Positions 44,492-53,171 of a stretch of 64,000 nucleotides of DNA are shown in pieces. Positions within the stretch are counted from its first letter, which is position 1, and each line of letters begins with the position of its first letter. This DNA comes from Bacillota bacterium (GTDB taxonomy: Bacteria > Bacillota > Sulfobacillia > Sulfobacillales > Sulfobacillaceae), in NCBI GenBank assembly GCA_021799435.1, contig JAJZAN010000004.1, positions 24,603 through 88,602 on the forward strand, written 5' to 3'. Below the pieces are notes generated by a model. The model saw only the letters and a list, made by a program, of their open reading frames with translations. It was not told where the DNA came from and made no database searches. A program made the position numbers and the translations under genes.

Positions 44492-45921
44492 GAGAAGTTG
44501 AGAGCCGGTTTCGGATGTGGCTGAAGCGGCTCTCCAGCCAGTTGGTGCTGAGCCATGTGTTTGTGGCAGTGGTGGTGCTGGCCTTCGCGCTGGGTGTGGC
44601 CCAAATCTCATTTCGGCAATACCTGATTCGGAGTCAAATAGCCACCATCACCCAGCAGACCAAACCTCTTGCCACAGCCTTTCAAGGCTATTTCGCGGCT
44701 CCGGGACCTTCCACGTTGCCCTACGCCTTAGCCATCGAATTTATGGCCAAGGCGCTTAACGATCGGGTTTACGTCTATGATGCGCAGTCGGGTCAACGGA
44801 TATTTCAGTCGCCCCAGAAAGAACCTCCTCTTGTACCCATTCCCGAACAAGCCTTCGTTTCGGTGCTCGAGTATGGGCGATCATACCACCATCGGATTGG
44901 TTCGGATGTGGTCGTTGTGGGCATTCCGGTGTTCGCTGGACCGCACAACGTCGAGGGCGCGGTGTTCGTCGAGTCGCCCTTATCCTTGACGGATCGGACG
45001 GCGAATTCACTTTTGGGGCTGTTGCTTCTGGGTGAAGTCATTGCCGTCATTGTTGTGGGCGCCCTGGCCTATGCTATTGCTCGGCAGTTGTCCAAGCCCC
45101 TGGACAATCTGAGGCAAGTCGTAGCTCAGTCCGGCGATCCGGCCTCCCTGAGGGCCGTGGAAGGTGAGGGGCCGTTGGAGGTCCAAGCACTGGCCCATGA
45201 GTTCAACCGTTTAGAGGACCGCATCGACGCGCAGATGGCCCAATTAACCCGGGAAGCGGAGTCGCGCGATGCGTTGATGGCCCACGTAGCGCATGACCTC
45301 AGAACGCCGTTGACCTCCATTCGGGGATTTTTGGAGGCTGTCCGAGACGGTTTGGCGACGGGCGAGGCGCATGATCGGGCCGTGGACGTCGCTTGGGAAG
45401 AGACGCTGCGGTTGCAGCGACTGGTCGACCGGCTTCTGAAGGCGACTCGAATCCGCAGTGAAACAGTGGCGATGGAGCCAGTGTCTGTGCGGGATTGGGT
45501 CGACACGACGCTGGAGCGGGTGGGGCCGGTGCTGCAGCAGAAGCAGATCGATTTGGACTGGACTCAAAGTCAAGACGGCACGATCTTAGGTAATGAAGAT
45601 TATTTGGTGGAAGCTTTGGTGAACTTGCTGGACAACGCCATCAAGTGGTCTCCCGAAGGTGGACGCATCCAAATTGAAACGGCCCAAGACGGCGACGCCA
45701 TGGTGGTGAGCGTCCAAGACCAGGGACCCGGCATTCCGGAGGAGCTCTTGCCCCGCGTATTTGAGCGCTTTGTCACCGGCGATGCTTCTCGCCAGCAGTC
45801 CAGCGGATTGGGTCTGGCCATTGTAGATGAAGTCATCAAGCGGCATCAGGGCACGGTGGAGATTCATTCGGCTCCAGGCGAGGGCACTCGGGTGTCGCTG
45901 CGCATTCCCAAACAAGACTAG
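44488..45921 (+). CDS. Sensor histidine kinase
   Basis: A 477-residue membrane kinase. Helix 1 (~18-40) and helix 2 (~178-202) flank an extracytoplasmic sensor domain of about 135 residues. HAMP (~203-255), HisKA with the phospho-histidine in LMAHVAHDLRTPLTSIRGF, and HATPase with LVNLLDNAIKWSPEGG and DQGPGIPEELLPRVFERF ... GLGLAIV follow. GTG 44488 overlaps the regulator's stop (GTGA). ATG 44515 is an alternative that keeps the same domains. It forms a two-component pair with the upstream gene. Confidence 0.92.
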   Translation: MREVESRFRMWLKRLSSQLVLSHVFVAVVVLAFALGVAQISFRQYLIRSQIATITQQTKPLATAFQGYFAAPGPSTLPYALAIEFMAKALNDRVYVYDAQSGQRIFQSPQKEPPLVPIPEQAFVSVLEYGRSYHHRIGSDVVVVGIPVFAGPHNVEGAVFVESPLSLTDRTANSLLGLLLLGEVIAVIVVGALAYAIARQLSKPLDNLRQVVAQSGDPASLRAVEGEGPLEVQALAHEFNRLEDRIDAQMAQLTREAESRDALMAHVAHDLRTPLTSIRGFLEAVRDGLATGEAHDRAVDVAWEETLRLQRLVDRLLKATRIRSETVAMEPVSVRDWVDTTLERVGPVLQQKQIDLDWTQSQDGTILGNEDYLVEALVNLLDNAIKWSPEGGRIQIETAQDGDAMVVSVQDQGPGIPEELLPRVFERFVTGDASRQQSSGLGLAIVDEVIKRHQGTVEIHSAPGEGTRVSLRIPKQD

Positions 45922-45928
45922 TCAGGAC

Positions 45929-45958
45929 TTGCGTTTTCTACACGAAGGCTGGTAAAAT
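45929..45958 (+). promoter_or_regulatory. Promoter of rpmE
   Basis: TTGCGT (45929-45934) and TAAAAT (45953-45958), 18 bp apart, lie 39 nt before rpmE. Confidence 0.5.
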
Positions 45959-45996
45959 AGCGCGTGATGTTTTCGTGAGCGGAAGAAGGTGAATCT

Positions 45997-46197
45997 ATGA
46001 AGGCGGACATTCATCCCAGTTACCATCGGACCACCGTGACCTGTTCCTGCGGGGCGGTATACCACATCGGTTCCACCCGAGAGAATTTGAAAATCGAAAT
46101 TTGCGGCCAGTGCCATCCGTTGTACACCGGTCAGCAGCGCATTATTGACTCAGGTGGTCGGGTGGAGCGGTTTAAGAAGCGCTACGGGATGAAATAA
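45997..46197 (+). CDS. rpmE: Ribosomal protein bL31 (zinc-binding form)
   Basis: A 66-residue large-subunit protein. MKADIHPSYHRTTVTCSCGAVYHIGS and EICGQCHPLYTG give the C-x-C and C-x-x-C zinc ligands of the C+ form. GAAGAAGGTG precedes the ATG. It lies between the two-component pair and prfA, matching the Bacillus order rho-rpmE-...-prfA. Confidence 0.96.
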   Translation: MKADIHPSYHRTTVTCSCGAVYHIGSTRENLKIEICGQCHPLYTGQQRIIDSGGRVERFKKRYGMK

Positions 46198-46202
46198 CAA
46201 CG

Positions 46203-46228
46203 AAAACAGAGCCGCGGCTCTGTTTTTT
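46203..46228 (+). terminator. Terminator after rpmE
   Basis: AAAACAGAGCC/GGCTCTGTTTT stem around a CG-rich turn with six T, 6 nt after the rpmE stop. prfA begins 30 nt later, so it needs read-through or its own promoter. Confidence 0.8.
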
Positions 46229-46257
46229 GTTTAAAGGCAATTTAGGGGCTAAGAGAG

Positions 46258-47331
46258 ATGGACGACACAATGATTCGCCGACTGGAGTCGGCTAAAGTGC
46301 GCTATAGCGAATTGCAGGAGGAGATGGCCAATCCGCAGGTCCTCTCCAACCCCGACCTGGCTCGAAAGTATGGACAGGAACTGGCGGAATGGGAAGAGAT
46401 CGTCAGTCGCTATGATCAATATCAGAGCGCGGAAGAAGAGTGGGAGACCGCCAAGGAACTGGCTCGGGACGATGACCCGGAGACCCGCGAATGGGCGCTG
46501 GGTGAAGCGGACCGTCTGAAGTCGGACATGGAACGGTTGGATCAAGAGCTGGCCCGGCTGTTGGCTCCGAGCGATCCCAACGATCAAAAGAACGTGATTG
46601 TGGAAATTCGGGCCGGCGCAGGTGGTGAAGAAGCGGCCTTGTTTGCGGCATCGCTGTACCGCATGTACATGCGGTACGCCGAGGAACACGGGTGGCGGAC
46701 CGAACTGCTGTCCTCTAACCTGACCGACATCGGGGGATACAAAGAAGTGACCCTGATGGTGGAAGGGCGGGGGGCGTACAGTCGTTTGAAATTCGAGAGC
46801 GGCGTGCACCGCGTGCAACGCGTACCGGCCACCGAAGCGCAGGGGCGCATCCATACCTCCACCGTGACCGTGGCAGTCCTGCCCGAGGCGGAGGAGACCG
46901 ATGTCGTGATTAGTCCGGATGATCTGCGCATTGACACCATGCGGGCATCGGGTGCCGGAGGTCAGCACGTCAACAAGACTGAGTCGGCGGTGCGGATTAC
47001 GCATTTGCCCACCAATATTGTCGTGTACTGCCAAGACGAGAAATCGCAGCTGAAAAATCGGGAAAAGGCCATGCGGGTACTTCGGGCACGGTTGAAGGAT
47101 CTATATGAATCCGAAGCGCATAATGCTGTACAGGAGGAGCGCCGATCCCAAGTGGGTACCGGTGACCGCTCTGAGCGCATTCGGACCTATAATTTCCCTC
47201 AAGGGCGGGTGACAGACCATCGGGTGGGTCTGACTCTGCACCGCATCGAAGCTATCTTGGAAGGCGACCTGGATGAAATTATTGCCGCCTTGGTGGCGCA
47301 TCAGGAAGAAGAACGGTTGAAAGAGGCTTGA
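46258..47331 (+). CDS. prfA: Peptide chain release factor 1
   Basis: Reads UAA and UAG stop codons. The 357 residues carry the codon-recognition PAT motif ([14 protein letters not shown]) and the catalytic GGQ in [19 protein letters not shown], with the RF1-type [18 protein letters not shown]1 does not read UGA, so it would not compete for the selenocysteine codon of fdhA. ATG 46258 is accepted; ATG 46270 is an alternative. The next gene, prmC, starts 1 nt after its stop. Confidence 0.96.
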   Translation: MDDTMIRRLESAKVRYSELQEEMANPQVLSNPDLARKYGQELAEWEEIVSRYDQYQSAEEEWETAKELARDDDPETREWALGEADRLKSDMERLDQELARLLAPSDPNDQKNVIVEIRAGAGGEEAALFAASLYRMYMRYAEEHGWRTELLSSNLTDIGGYKEVTLMVEGRGAYSRLKFESGVHRVQRVPATEAQGRIHTSTVTVAVLPEAEETDVVISPDDLRIDTMRASGAGGQHVNKTESAVRITHLPTNIVVYCQDEKSQLKNREKAMRVLRARLKDLYESEAHNAVQEERRSQVGTGDRSERIRTYNFPQGRVTDHRVGLTLHRIEAILEGDLDEIIAALVAHQEEERLKEA

Positions 47332-47332
47332 G

Positions 47333-48187
47333 ATGGACTGGCGCCAAGCATTAAAGGAAACCGCGCTCCAGCTGGAGGGGACAGGTGTGCCCGACTCCAG
47401 CCGGGAGGCGGTTTATTTGTTGCAGTGGGCCACAGGTCGAAGCTACCACGACTGGATTCTCGACGGGGGCATGCTCACTGAGTCCGAGATGTTGCGCCTG
47501 GAAGAAGGGCGGCGGCGTCGAGCGCGTCGTGAGCCCATGGCTTACATCACCGGTCATCAAGAGTTTTATGGTTTGGATCTCACGGTGACGCCGGCGGTCC
47601 TCATTCCGCGCCCCGAAACGGAACATCTGGTTGAAGCGGTGTTGGACGCCCTGGACGCGACCCGTGTGCGAATTGTGGACGTGGGAACGGGATCGGGAGC
47701 CATCGCCTTGGCTTTGAAGTCTCGACGGCCGTCGTGGGATGTGGTGGGAGTTGACTTGTGTCCCGAGGCCTTGGCAGTGGCCTCCCAGAATGCTTGGCGG
47801 TTGAATCTGCCGGTCACCTGGGTTCGTTCGGACTTGTTGGAGGCCGTCAGTGGGCGTTTTCATGTCATTGTGGCCAATTTGCCCTATATCGATCCGGACT
47901 GGTCGGACCAGGCAGAGCCGGAGTTGCGTTTTGAGCCCGATGCTGCTCTCTACGCCCCGGAGCAGGGATTAGCTTTGATGCGGCGGTTGGTTAAAGAGGC
48001 TGGGCCACATCTGGAGCCTGATGGACAGTTGTTTTTAGAGTGCGGATTTGACCAAGCCGCAGCGCTCCGTCAAGCATTGGCGAAGGCCGGCTTCGCGGAT
48101 ATCGCCGTGATGCCGGATTATGCCGGCCATGACCGGATCGTATCGGGGCGCTGGACTTCTGGGACAGAGGAGGGGGATCATGTCTGA
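47333..48187 (+). CDS. prmC: Release factor glutamine methyltransferase
   Basis: Methylates the GGQ glutamine of release factors. The 284 residues show the helical N-terminal domain, LIPRPETEHLVEAVL, the SAM loop VDVGTGSGAIALAL and catalytic VANLPYI. The last is NLPY rather than the commoner NPPY, a variant seen in other phyla. It directly follows its substrate gene prfA. Its stop overlaps the rhodanese gene by 8 nt. Confidence 0.93.
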   Translation: MDWRQALKETALQLEGTGVPDSSREAVYLLQWATGRSYHDWILDGGMLTESEMLRLEEGRRRRARREPMAYITGHQEFYGLDLTVTPAVLIPRPETEHLVEAVLDALDATRVRIVDVGTGSGAIALALKSRRPSWDVVGVDLCPEALAVASQNAWRLNLPVTWVRSDLLEAVSGRFHVIVANLPYIDPDWSDQAEPELRFEPDAALYAPEQGLALMRRLVKEAGPHLEPDGQLFLECGFDQAAALRQALAKAGFADIAVMPDYAGHDRIVSGRWTSGTEEGDHV

Positions 48188-48494
48188 ATACATCACGCCT
48201 GAAGAGCTGGCTGCGCGGTTGGGGACCGACACGGCGCCCCTGGTGGTGGATGTCCGCATCGGTCAAGTTGGGCAAATTCCAGGGGCGGTTCATGTACCAG
48301 TACTAGATTTGGAGGACGAGCCGCAGAACTGGGATAAGAATCGTGACATCGTGGTATTCTGCCAGTTTGGCAAGGGCGCCAGCGAATACGCGGCCGAGGT
48401 GCTCGAGGAGCAGGGATATCACCACGTGTGGAAGCTCGTGGGCGGCATGGATGGCTGGAATCAGTTTCTCTCCGGTGTTGGCGGTCCGAGCTAG
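48180..48494 (+). CDS. Single-domain rhodanese-like sulfurtransferase
   Basis: A 104-residue cytoplasmic rhodanese: VVDVRIGQVGQIPGAVHVPVLDLE, active-site cysteine in IVVFCQFGKGASEYAAEVLEEQGY, and KLVGGMDGWNQ. It transfers persulfide sulfur, but the acceptor is unknown. AGGAGGGGG lies just before the ATG. It overlaps the end of prmC and precedes an anion-permease-like gene. Confidence 0.88.
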   Translation: MSEYITPEELAARLGTDTAPLVVDVRIGQVGQIPGAVHVPVLDLEDEPQNWDKNRDIVVFCQFGKGASEYAAEVLEEQGYHHVWKLVGGMDGWNQFLSGVGGPS

Positions 48495-48529
48495 CGAATA
48501 TACTCCCCCTAAGAACGGGGGCAAGAGTC

Positions 48530-49780
48530 GTGACCGGACCGCAATGGATAGCTGTCATCGCCATGGCTGCTTTGTATGGGTTGCTTCTGGGCGATTGGTT
48601 TCACCGCGCCTGGGTTGCCCTGGGGTTGGCGGCCGCCCTCGTGATCAGCGGCACAGTGTCGCTGTCTTCGGCGTTTCACAGCATTGACTGGAATACCATC
48701 TTTCTCCTCGCCGGGATGATGGTGTGCGTGGCCTGCTTGGGTGATGCCGGGCTGTTCAGCTACTTGGGCCGGCGCGCCAAACACTACGCGCGCGGAAAGC
48801 CATGGCGGCTTCTCTGGATCTTTTATGTATTGACCGCCGTGATTTCCGCCTTCTTGGACAATGTGACCACCATCCTTCTCTTGGCACCCATCCTCATCGA
48901 GGCGGCGGAAGAGATGGATTTGGATCCTATCCCGTTGCTGATGGTGCAGGTGATTGCCTCCAACTTGGGTGGCGTGGCCACATTGGTTGGGGATCCGCCC
49001 AATATTCTTATTGGAACGGCGGCGCATCTGTCCTTTCTGCAGTTCGCGAAGAATTTGGGGCCTATTGCGGTGTTGATGCTGGCATTTCTGGCGCTGTTGC
49101 TGCCGGGGTTGATCCGCCTCAATCCGCACCTGAAAAGCTCCGGGAAGCCAGGCCCACGCTCCGATGGAGCCCCAGTCTCACCGAAATTGAAAGGCCTGTT
49201 GGCCATTGTGGGACTCATGCTGGCGGCCTTTTTGCTGCAGCGCCAGATTGGCGTCGGCGTGGGTTATATCGCGCTGGCTGGAGCGCTTCTGTCAACGGCG
49301 TACGCGGGTGCTCTACGGAGCCGATGGTACCGTCATGTCGATTACGGCACACTGGCGTTCTTTATTGGCGTCTTTGTGCTGGTCGGCGGCATCGAGTCAT
49401 CCGGCTTGGTCCACTATGTGGTGCTTTGGCTGAGCCGACCGAGCTTGGGGCCGTGGCTGCCCCTGCTGCTGTTTCTGGGCACGGCGGTATTTTCGGCCTT
49501 GTTGGACAACGTGCCTCTGGTCGCTGCCTTAATCCCGGTCTTGGAGCGAATGGCAGGTGCTGGGTCTCACTTTGGGGTAGAATTATGGATAGCGATTGGC
49601 TTGGGAGCCGCCGTGGGTGGCAATGCCACCATCATCGGGGCGTCCGCCAATGTGGTGGCGCAGGGCTTGGCAATCGAGCGCGGATATGCGCTTAGTTTCG
49701 CCAAATTTGCCCGGTTTGGCATGAAAGCAGCGGGGCTCACCGCTTTGGTGGGAGCCGCGTATTTGACAGTGCGATTTTAG
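48530..49780 (+). CDS. ArsB/NhaD-like ion transporter
   Basis: A 416-residue protein of the ion-transporter superfamily with about 11 helices. DNVTTILLLAPILIEAAEE and DNVPLVAALIPVLERM are the paired DNV hairpin motifs, each followed by a substrate loop (GGVATLVGDPPNILIG and GGNATIIGASANVVAQG). This fits arsenite/Na+/dicarboxylate permeases; the substrate is undecided. No arsenic genes are adjacent. GTG at 48530 is preceded by GGGGG at 8 nt. Upstream codons in frame lie inside the rhodanese gene. Confidence 0.85.
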   Translation: MTGPQWIAVIAMAALYGLLLGDWFHRAWVALGLAAALVISGTVSLSSAFHSIDWNTIFLLAGMMVCVACLGDAGLFSYLGRRAKHYARGKPWRLLWIFYVLTAVISAFLDNVTTILLLAPILIEAAEEMDLDPIPLLMVQVIASNLGGVATLVGDPPNILIGTAAHLSFLQFAKNLGPIAVLMLAFLALLLPGLIRLNPHLKSSGKPGPRSDGAPVSPKLKGLLAIVGLMLAAFLLQRQIGVGVGYIALAGALLSTAYAGALRSRWYRHVDYGTLAFFIGVFVLVGGIESSGLVHYVVLWLSRPSLGPWLPLLLFLGTAVFSALLDNVPLVAALIPVLERMAGAGSHFGVELWIAIGLGAAVGGNATIIGASANVVAQGLAIERGYALSFAKFARFGMKAAGLTALVGAAYLTVRF

Positions 49781-49788
49781 GAGGGGCT

Positions 49789-50781
49789 GTGGAGACAACC
49801 ATTTTAGATTCCGGCTATGTAGCACCTGCCGTGGAGGCCCTAAAAGCGGGGCAATTAGTGGCGTTCCCGACCGAAACAGTGTATGGGCTGGGGGCCGACG
49901 GCACCAACGCGGCGGCGTGCCAACGTATCTTTGAGGCCAAGGGTCGTCCCCAGGACAACCCCTTAATTTTGCATGTCCTCGACAAGCCTGGGCTGATGGC
50001 CCTGACTTTAGGGGCGTTGCCAACCTCCGCCGAGGCTCTGGTGGAGGCCTTTTGGCCCGGACCGCTCACGGTGGTGGTTCCCGCCAACCCGGATATTCCG
50101 GAGGTGGTGCGTGCCGGACTAAATACGGTGGCGGTGCGGTCCCCGAATCACCCCGTGGCTCGCGACTTAATCGAGGGATTGGGCCGTCCCATTGCTGCGC
50201 CGAGTGCCAATCTCAGCGGGCGGCCAAGCCCTACCGAGGCGGCTGCGGTGTGGGAGGACATGGCTGGCCGGATTCCCCTTATCATCGACGGTGGCAGCAC
50301 CCAGGTAGGACTGGAGTCGACGGTGGTGGACTGCACAACCACACCGCCTACGCTGCTTAGACCGGGCGGCATTGGGCTGGACTTGGTAGCGAGCGTGGTG
50401 GGGGAGGTGGCGCTCGCGTCAGGACACGGGCCTGTGCGCGCACCGGGAATGAAGTACCGGCATTACGCGCCCAAATCTCCCGTTATTTGGCTGGATCGAA
50501 CCAATTCCGAGGCTGTGGAGGCGGCGTTGTCCATACTGAGCCGGGACTACCCAAATATGGCCGTCATCGCCCCGGAATCCTTGCCCGAAGGTCTTGTGGG
50601 GCAATACCAGAGCTTGGGGCGGGACGCGGTGACCGCTGCCCACCGATTGTTCCAATCCATACGGTATTTAGATCAGTTGAAGCCGGATGCTATAGTGATA
50701 GTGTGGGAGTCGGAAGAGGGTTTGGGGCTGGCCGTGAAGAACCGTATTGAGAAAGCGGCAACGACGCGGGTGAGGCTGTGA
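49789..50781 (+). CDS. sua5: L-threonylcarbamoyladenylate synthase (Sua5 type)
   Basis: Makes the threonylcarbamoyl-AMP used for the tRNA t6A37 modification. The 330 residues have the YrdC domain (VAFPTETVYGLGAD, KGRPQDNPLILHV, AVRSPNHP, PSANLSGRPSPT) and the C-terminal Sua5 domain (APGMKYRHYAPKSPV). GTG at 49789 follows GGAGGG. It overlaps the ywlE gene by 4 nt and sits in the conserved Bacillus order. Confidence 0.95.
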   Translation: METTILDSGYVAPAVEALKAGQLVAFPTETVYGLGADGTNAAACQRIFEAKGRPQDNPLILHVLDKPGLMALTLGALPTSAEALVEAFWPGPLTVVVPANPDIPEVVRAGLNTVAVRSPNHPVARDLIEGLGRPIAAPSANLSGRPSPTEAAAVWEDMAGRIPLIIDGGSTQVGLESTVVDCTTTPPTLLRPGGIGLDLVASVVGEVALASGHGPVRAPGMKYRHYAPKSPVIWLDRTNSEAVEAALSILSRDYPNMAVIAPESLPEGLVGQYQSLGRDAVTAAHRLFQSIRYLDQLKPDAIVIVWESEEGLGLAVKNRIEKAATTRVRL

Positions 50782-51227
50782 CAGACGACATTCAGATATT
50801 ATTTGTGTGTACTGGCAATACTTGTCGTAGTCCTATGGCCGAGGCCATTTGGCGGGCCATGGGGCATGAGGCCGTGGGCTCCGCAGGTGTTTCAGCATGG
50901 CCGGGCCAAAAGGCGGCATCCCATGCTGGAACTGCAGTCGAGCGCTATGGCGGCACGTTGGAAAACCATCGCTCACGCGACTTGGACGACGTCTCGGAAG
51001 AGCCCGATCTGGTGCTGACCATGACGGCAGCGCAAAAAGAACGGGTGCTGGTACGGCGGCCCGAATGGGCCGAGCGAACCTGGGTGCTGACCTATATGGT
51101 GGGCGAAACAGGCGACATAACCGACCCGATCGGGCAAGACTTGACCGCCTATCAGGCGGTGGCGGACCAATTGCATCGCCTCCTGACCCAGTTTCGGGAC
51201 AAGTTGGCGAAGGGATTGGACGGCTGA
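50778..51227 (+). CDS. ywlE: Low-molecular-weight phosphatase, YwlE (protein-arginine phosphatase) type
   Basis: A 149-residue LMW phosphatase with signature VCTGNTCRSPMAEA: nucleophile C11, T15 and R17, with the acid in DITDPIGQD. Thr at this loop position is linked, in YwlE, to phospho-arginine rather than phospho-tyrosine preference. It would then reverse McsB arginine phosphorylation, though mcsB is not in the window. GTG at 50778 overlaps the sua5 stop. Confidence 0.9.
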   Translation: MTDDIQILFVCTGNTCRSPMAEAIWRAMGHEAVGSAGVSAWPGQKAASHAGTAVERYGGTLENHRSRDLDDVSEEPDLVLTMTAAQKERVLVRRPEWAERTWVLTYMVGETGDITDPIGQDLTAYQAVADQLHRLLTQFRDKLAKGLDG

Positions 51228-51269
51228 CAGAGTGTCGGTCGATACCATCACAAAAAGGAGCGAATGGTC

Positions 51270-51725
51270 ATGCGGATTGCGGTGGGGGCCGATCATGCCG
51301 GCTGGACATTGAAAGAACCGTTGGTAGCATTTCTTATCGAGAACGGTTGGGATGTGGAGGACTTTGGCGCCTTTGGAAGCGAATCGGTGGATTATCCCGA
51401 TTATGCCTTGAAGGTTGCGGCGGCAGTGGCTCGCGGGGATGTGGAGCGTGGCCTGTTGTTATGTGGCAGTGGCCAGGGGATGTGCATGACCGCCAACAAG
51501 GTGGCCGGGGTGCGGGCAGCGTTGGCGCACGACGTGGTTTCCGCGCGCCTGTCCCGCGAACATAACGATGCCAATGTGCTGGCTATGGGGGCGCGGTTCG
51601 TGGCAGCGCCGATGGCCGAAGAGATATTGTTGACCTTTCTTACCACACAGTTTGCGGGCGGGCGCCATGCCCGTCGGGTAGAGAAGATTGAAGCTTTGGA
51701 CCGCCGGGAGCCCGGACTTTCCTAA
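51270..51725 (+). CDS. rpiB: Ribose-5-phosphate isomerase B
   Basis: Interconverts ribose and ribulose 5-phosphates. The 151 residues show MRIAVGADHAGWTLKEPL, SVDYPDYALKVA, the catalytic region LLCGSGQGMCMTANKVAGVRAAL and REHNDANVLAMGAR. ATG 51270 has AAAAAGGAG at good spacing; ATG 51264 would be too close. It lies in the conserved ywlE-rpiB-upp order (glyA, found between them in Bacillus, is missing). Confidence 0.95.
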   Translation: MRIAVGADHAGWTLKEPLVAFLIENGWDVEDFGAFGSESVDYPDYALKVAAAVARGDVERGLLLCGSGQGMCMTANKVAGVRAALAHDVVSARLSREHNDANVLAMGARFVAAPMAEEILLTFLTTQFAGGRHARRVEKIEALDRREPGLS

Positions 51726-51751
51726 GGCTCGAAAGTGATGGGAGTTGCGAT

Positions 51752-52369
51752 ATGGTTTTAGTGGACCACCCCCTTGTGCGGGTGCACATTGGAGCGCTTC
51801 GCGACCGTCATGCGGGCACGGATGAGTTTCGGCGGCACTTAACTGCCTTGGCCCGTTTGCTGGCCTATCCCGCGCTGGCGGATTTGCCGACCGAAGCTTT
51901 TTCCATCGAGACGCCCTTGGCTCAAACCACGGGCCAGCGTCTGCGCCGTGTACCTATTCTGGTTCCGGTACTGAGAGCGGGGCTGGGATTGGTGGAAGGG
52001 TTTGCGGATGTCATTCCGGATGCTATGGTGTCGCATTTGGGCATGTACCGCGATCACGCCACACTAAAGCCAGTACGCTATTATTCAAACTTCCCCCAGG
52101 ATCGCCATAATCATCCGTTCATCCTATTGGACCCCATGCTGGCGACGGGCGGTTCCGCGTCGGATGCGTTGGACTATCTGAAGTCGGAGGGTGCCGAAGA
52201 TATTCGACTGGTGTGCGTCATCGCGGCTCCAGAAGGGGTGGCGCGGGTGGAAACACGGCACCCGGGCGTGCCGATATACACGGCGCAGTTGGACGAGCGT
52301 CTCGACGAGAGAGGCTACATCCTGCCCGGACTGGGAGATGCTGGCGACCGTCAGTTTGGTACTATCTAA
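51752..52369 (+). CDS. upp: Uracil phosphoribosyltransferase
   Basis: Salvages uracil to UMP with PRPP. The 205 residues contain ETPLAQTTGQRLRRVPILVPVLRAGLGLVEG, the PRPP loop LLDPMLATGGSASDALDYL, and the uracil site at the C-terminus (LDERGYILPGLGDAGDRQFGT). The ATG is preceded by GGGAG. It ends the sua5-to-upp run, 35 nt before the atp promoter. Confidence 0.96.
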   Translation: MVLVDHPLVRVHIGALRDRHAGTDEFRRHLTALARLLAYPALADLPTEAFSIETPLAQTTGQRLRRVPILVPVLRAGLGLVEGFADVIPDAMVSHLGMYRDHATLKPVRYYSNFPQDRHNHPFILLDPMLATGGSASDALDYLKSEGAEDIRLVCVIAAPEGVARVETRHPGVPIYTAQLDERLDERGYILPGLGDAGDRQFGTI

Positions 52370-52403
52370 GGGTTCTGGCGGTTTCTTCCCAAATCGCCAT
52401 CAC

Positions 52404-52432
52404 TTGACTTCAATTCCGGCAATGCGTATACT
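52404..52432 (+). promoter_or_regulatory. Sigma-A promoter of the atp operon
   Basis: TTGACT (52404-52409) and TATACT (52427-52432) with an ideal 17-bp spacer lie 140 nt before the first gene. The leader 52440-52572 holds no recognised gene. Confidence 0.75.
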
Positions 52433-52572
52433 TATGCCTCGGTGAAGGGTGGGTTTTCTGTGCCCGCCCGACTGCGAGAGACGCTGTTTTGCCCCGGATT
52501 TTGCCACCATTTGTCCGTGATAAATGTCTTGGGTCGAAACCGGGCGAATGCTGCGCGAAAGAGGTGGACGCG

Positions 52573-52797
52573 GTGGGTGAACCTAATCAAAAGAGTGGGT
52601 CCGCCTTCCGTGGAGTCGGCGTCGCAGCAGCCCTCGGTGCTCAATTAATCCTTGCCATTGTGCTGGGATTCCTGTTGGGCCACTGGTTGGATGGCGTCTT
52701 TCACATAGCGCCGTGGTTAACCATTGCAGGTGTGATTTTGGGGATTGTGGCCGGGTTTATGGGGCTCTTTCATTTGTCCAAGGTTTTGATGAAGTGA
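52573..52797 (+). CDS. AtpZ/AtpI-type F1Fo ATP synthase accessory protein
   Basis: A 74-residue protein with two membrane helices (VAAALGAQLILAIVLGFLLGHWLDG and PWLTIAGVILGIVAGFMGLFHLSKVL), as in the AtpZ family of gene-1 proteins of atp operons. These help with assembly or with Mg2+ handling. GTG at 52573 follows AAAGAGG at 8 nt. Its stop overlaps the next GTG. It is the first gene of the atp operon. Confidence 0.8.
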   Translation: MGEPNQKSGSAFRGVGVAAALGAQLILAIVLGFLLGHWLDGVFHIAPWLTIAGVILGIVAGFMGLFHLSKVLMK

Positions 52798-53171
52798 AAG
52801 ACTTTCAGAACCTGTGGAAGCAAGCCGCTGTCGTTTCCTTCGGGATTGGTGTAGTACTGGCGGTCATCGCCATGGTTACTGCATCGCCCATCTTTTGGGG
52901 GCTTGCCAGTGGGATTATTCCCGGGGAAATTGACCTCGTTGGTTTGGGTCTTCGCCTTCCCTTGTGGGCCCGATTAAATCCCCGCGCCGCCGTGTCAGGA
53001 ATTAATTTGCGCCTCCTGTCGCGACTGGTTTTGTTGGGGATTTATTTTTATGTGTTAAAGCACTACACAGACTTCAACATTTACGCTGCCCTGGCGGGAA
53101 TCTTTGTCCCGCATCTGGTTTATCTGGTGTGGGCGGCCTTTCACCATAAGGGCAAGGGGGTGAATGGATGA
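52794..53171 (+). CDS. atpI: ATP synthase subunit I (AtpI)
   Basis: A 125-residue membrane protein with about four helices, like ATP synthase I, the chaperone that helps the c-ring assemble. FQNLWKQAAVVSFGIGVVLAVIAMVTAS begins it, and LNPRAAVSGINLRLLSRLVLLGIYFYVL is in the middle. GTG overlaps the previous stop (GTGA). atpB overlaps its end by 4 nt. Confidence 0.78.
   Translation: MKDFQNLWKQAAVVSFGIGVVLAVIAMVTASPIFWGLASGIIPGEIDLVGLGLRLPLWARLNPRAAVSGINLRLLSRLVLLGIYFYVLKHYTDFNIYAALAGIFVPHLVYLVWAAFHHKGKGVNG

Noticed and set aside
52442..52648. Small gene in the atp leader
   Set aside because: It starts only about 3 nt after the predicted transcription start, has no ribosome site and runs into the first atp gene in another frame.
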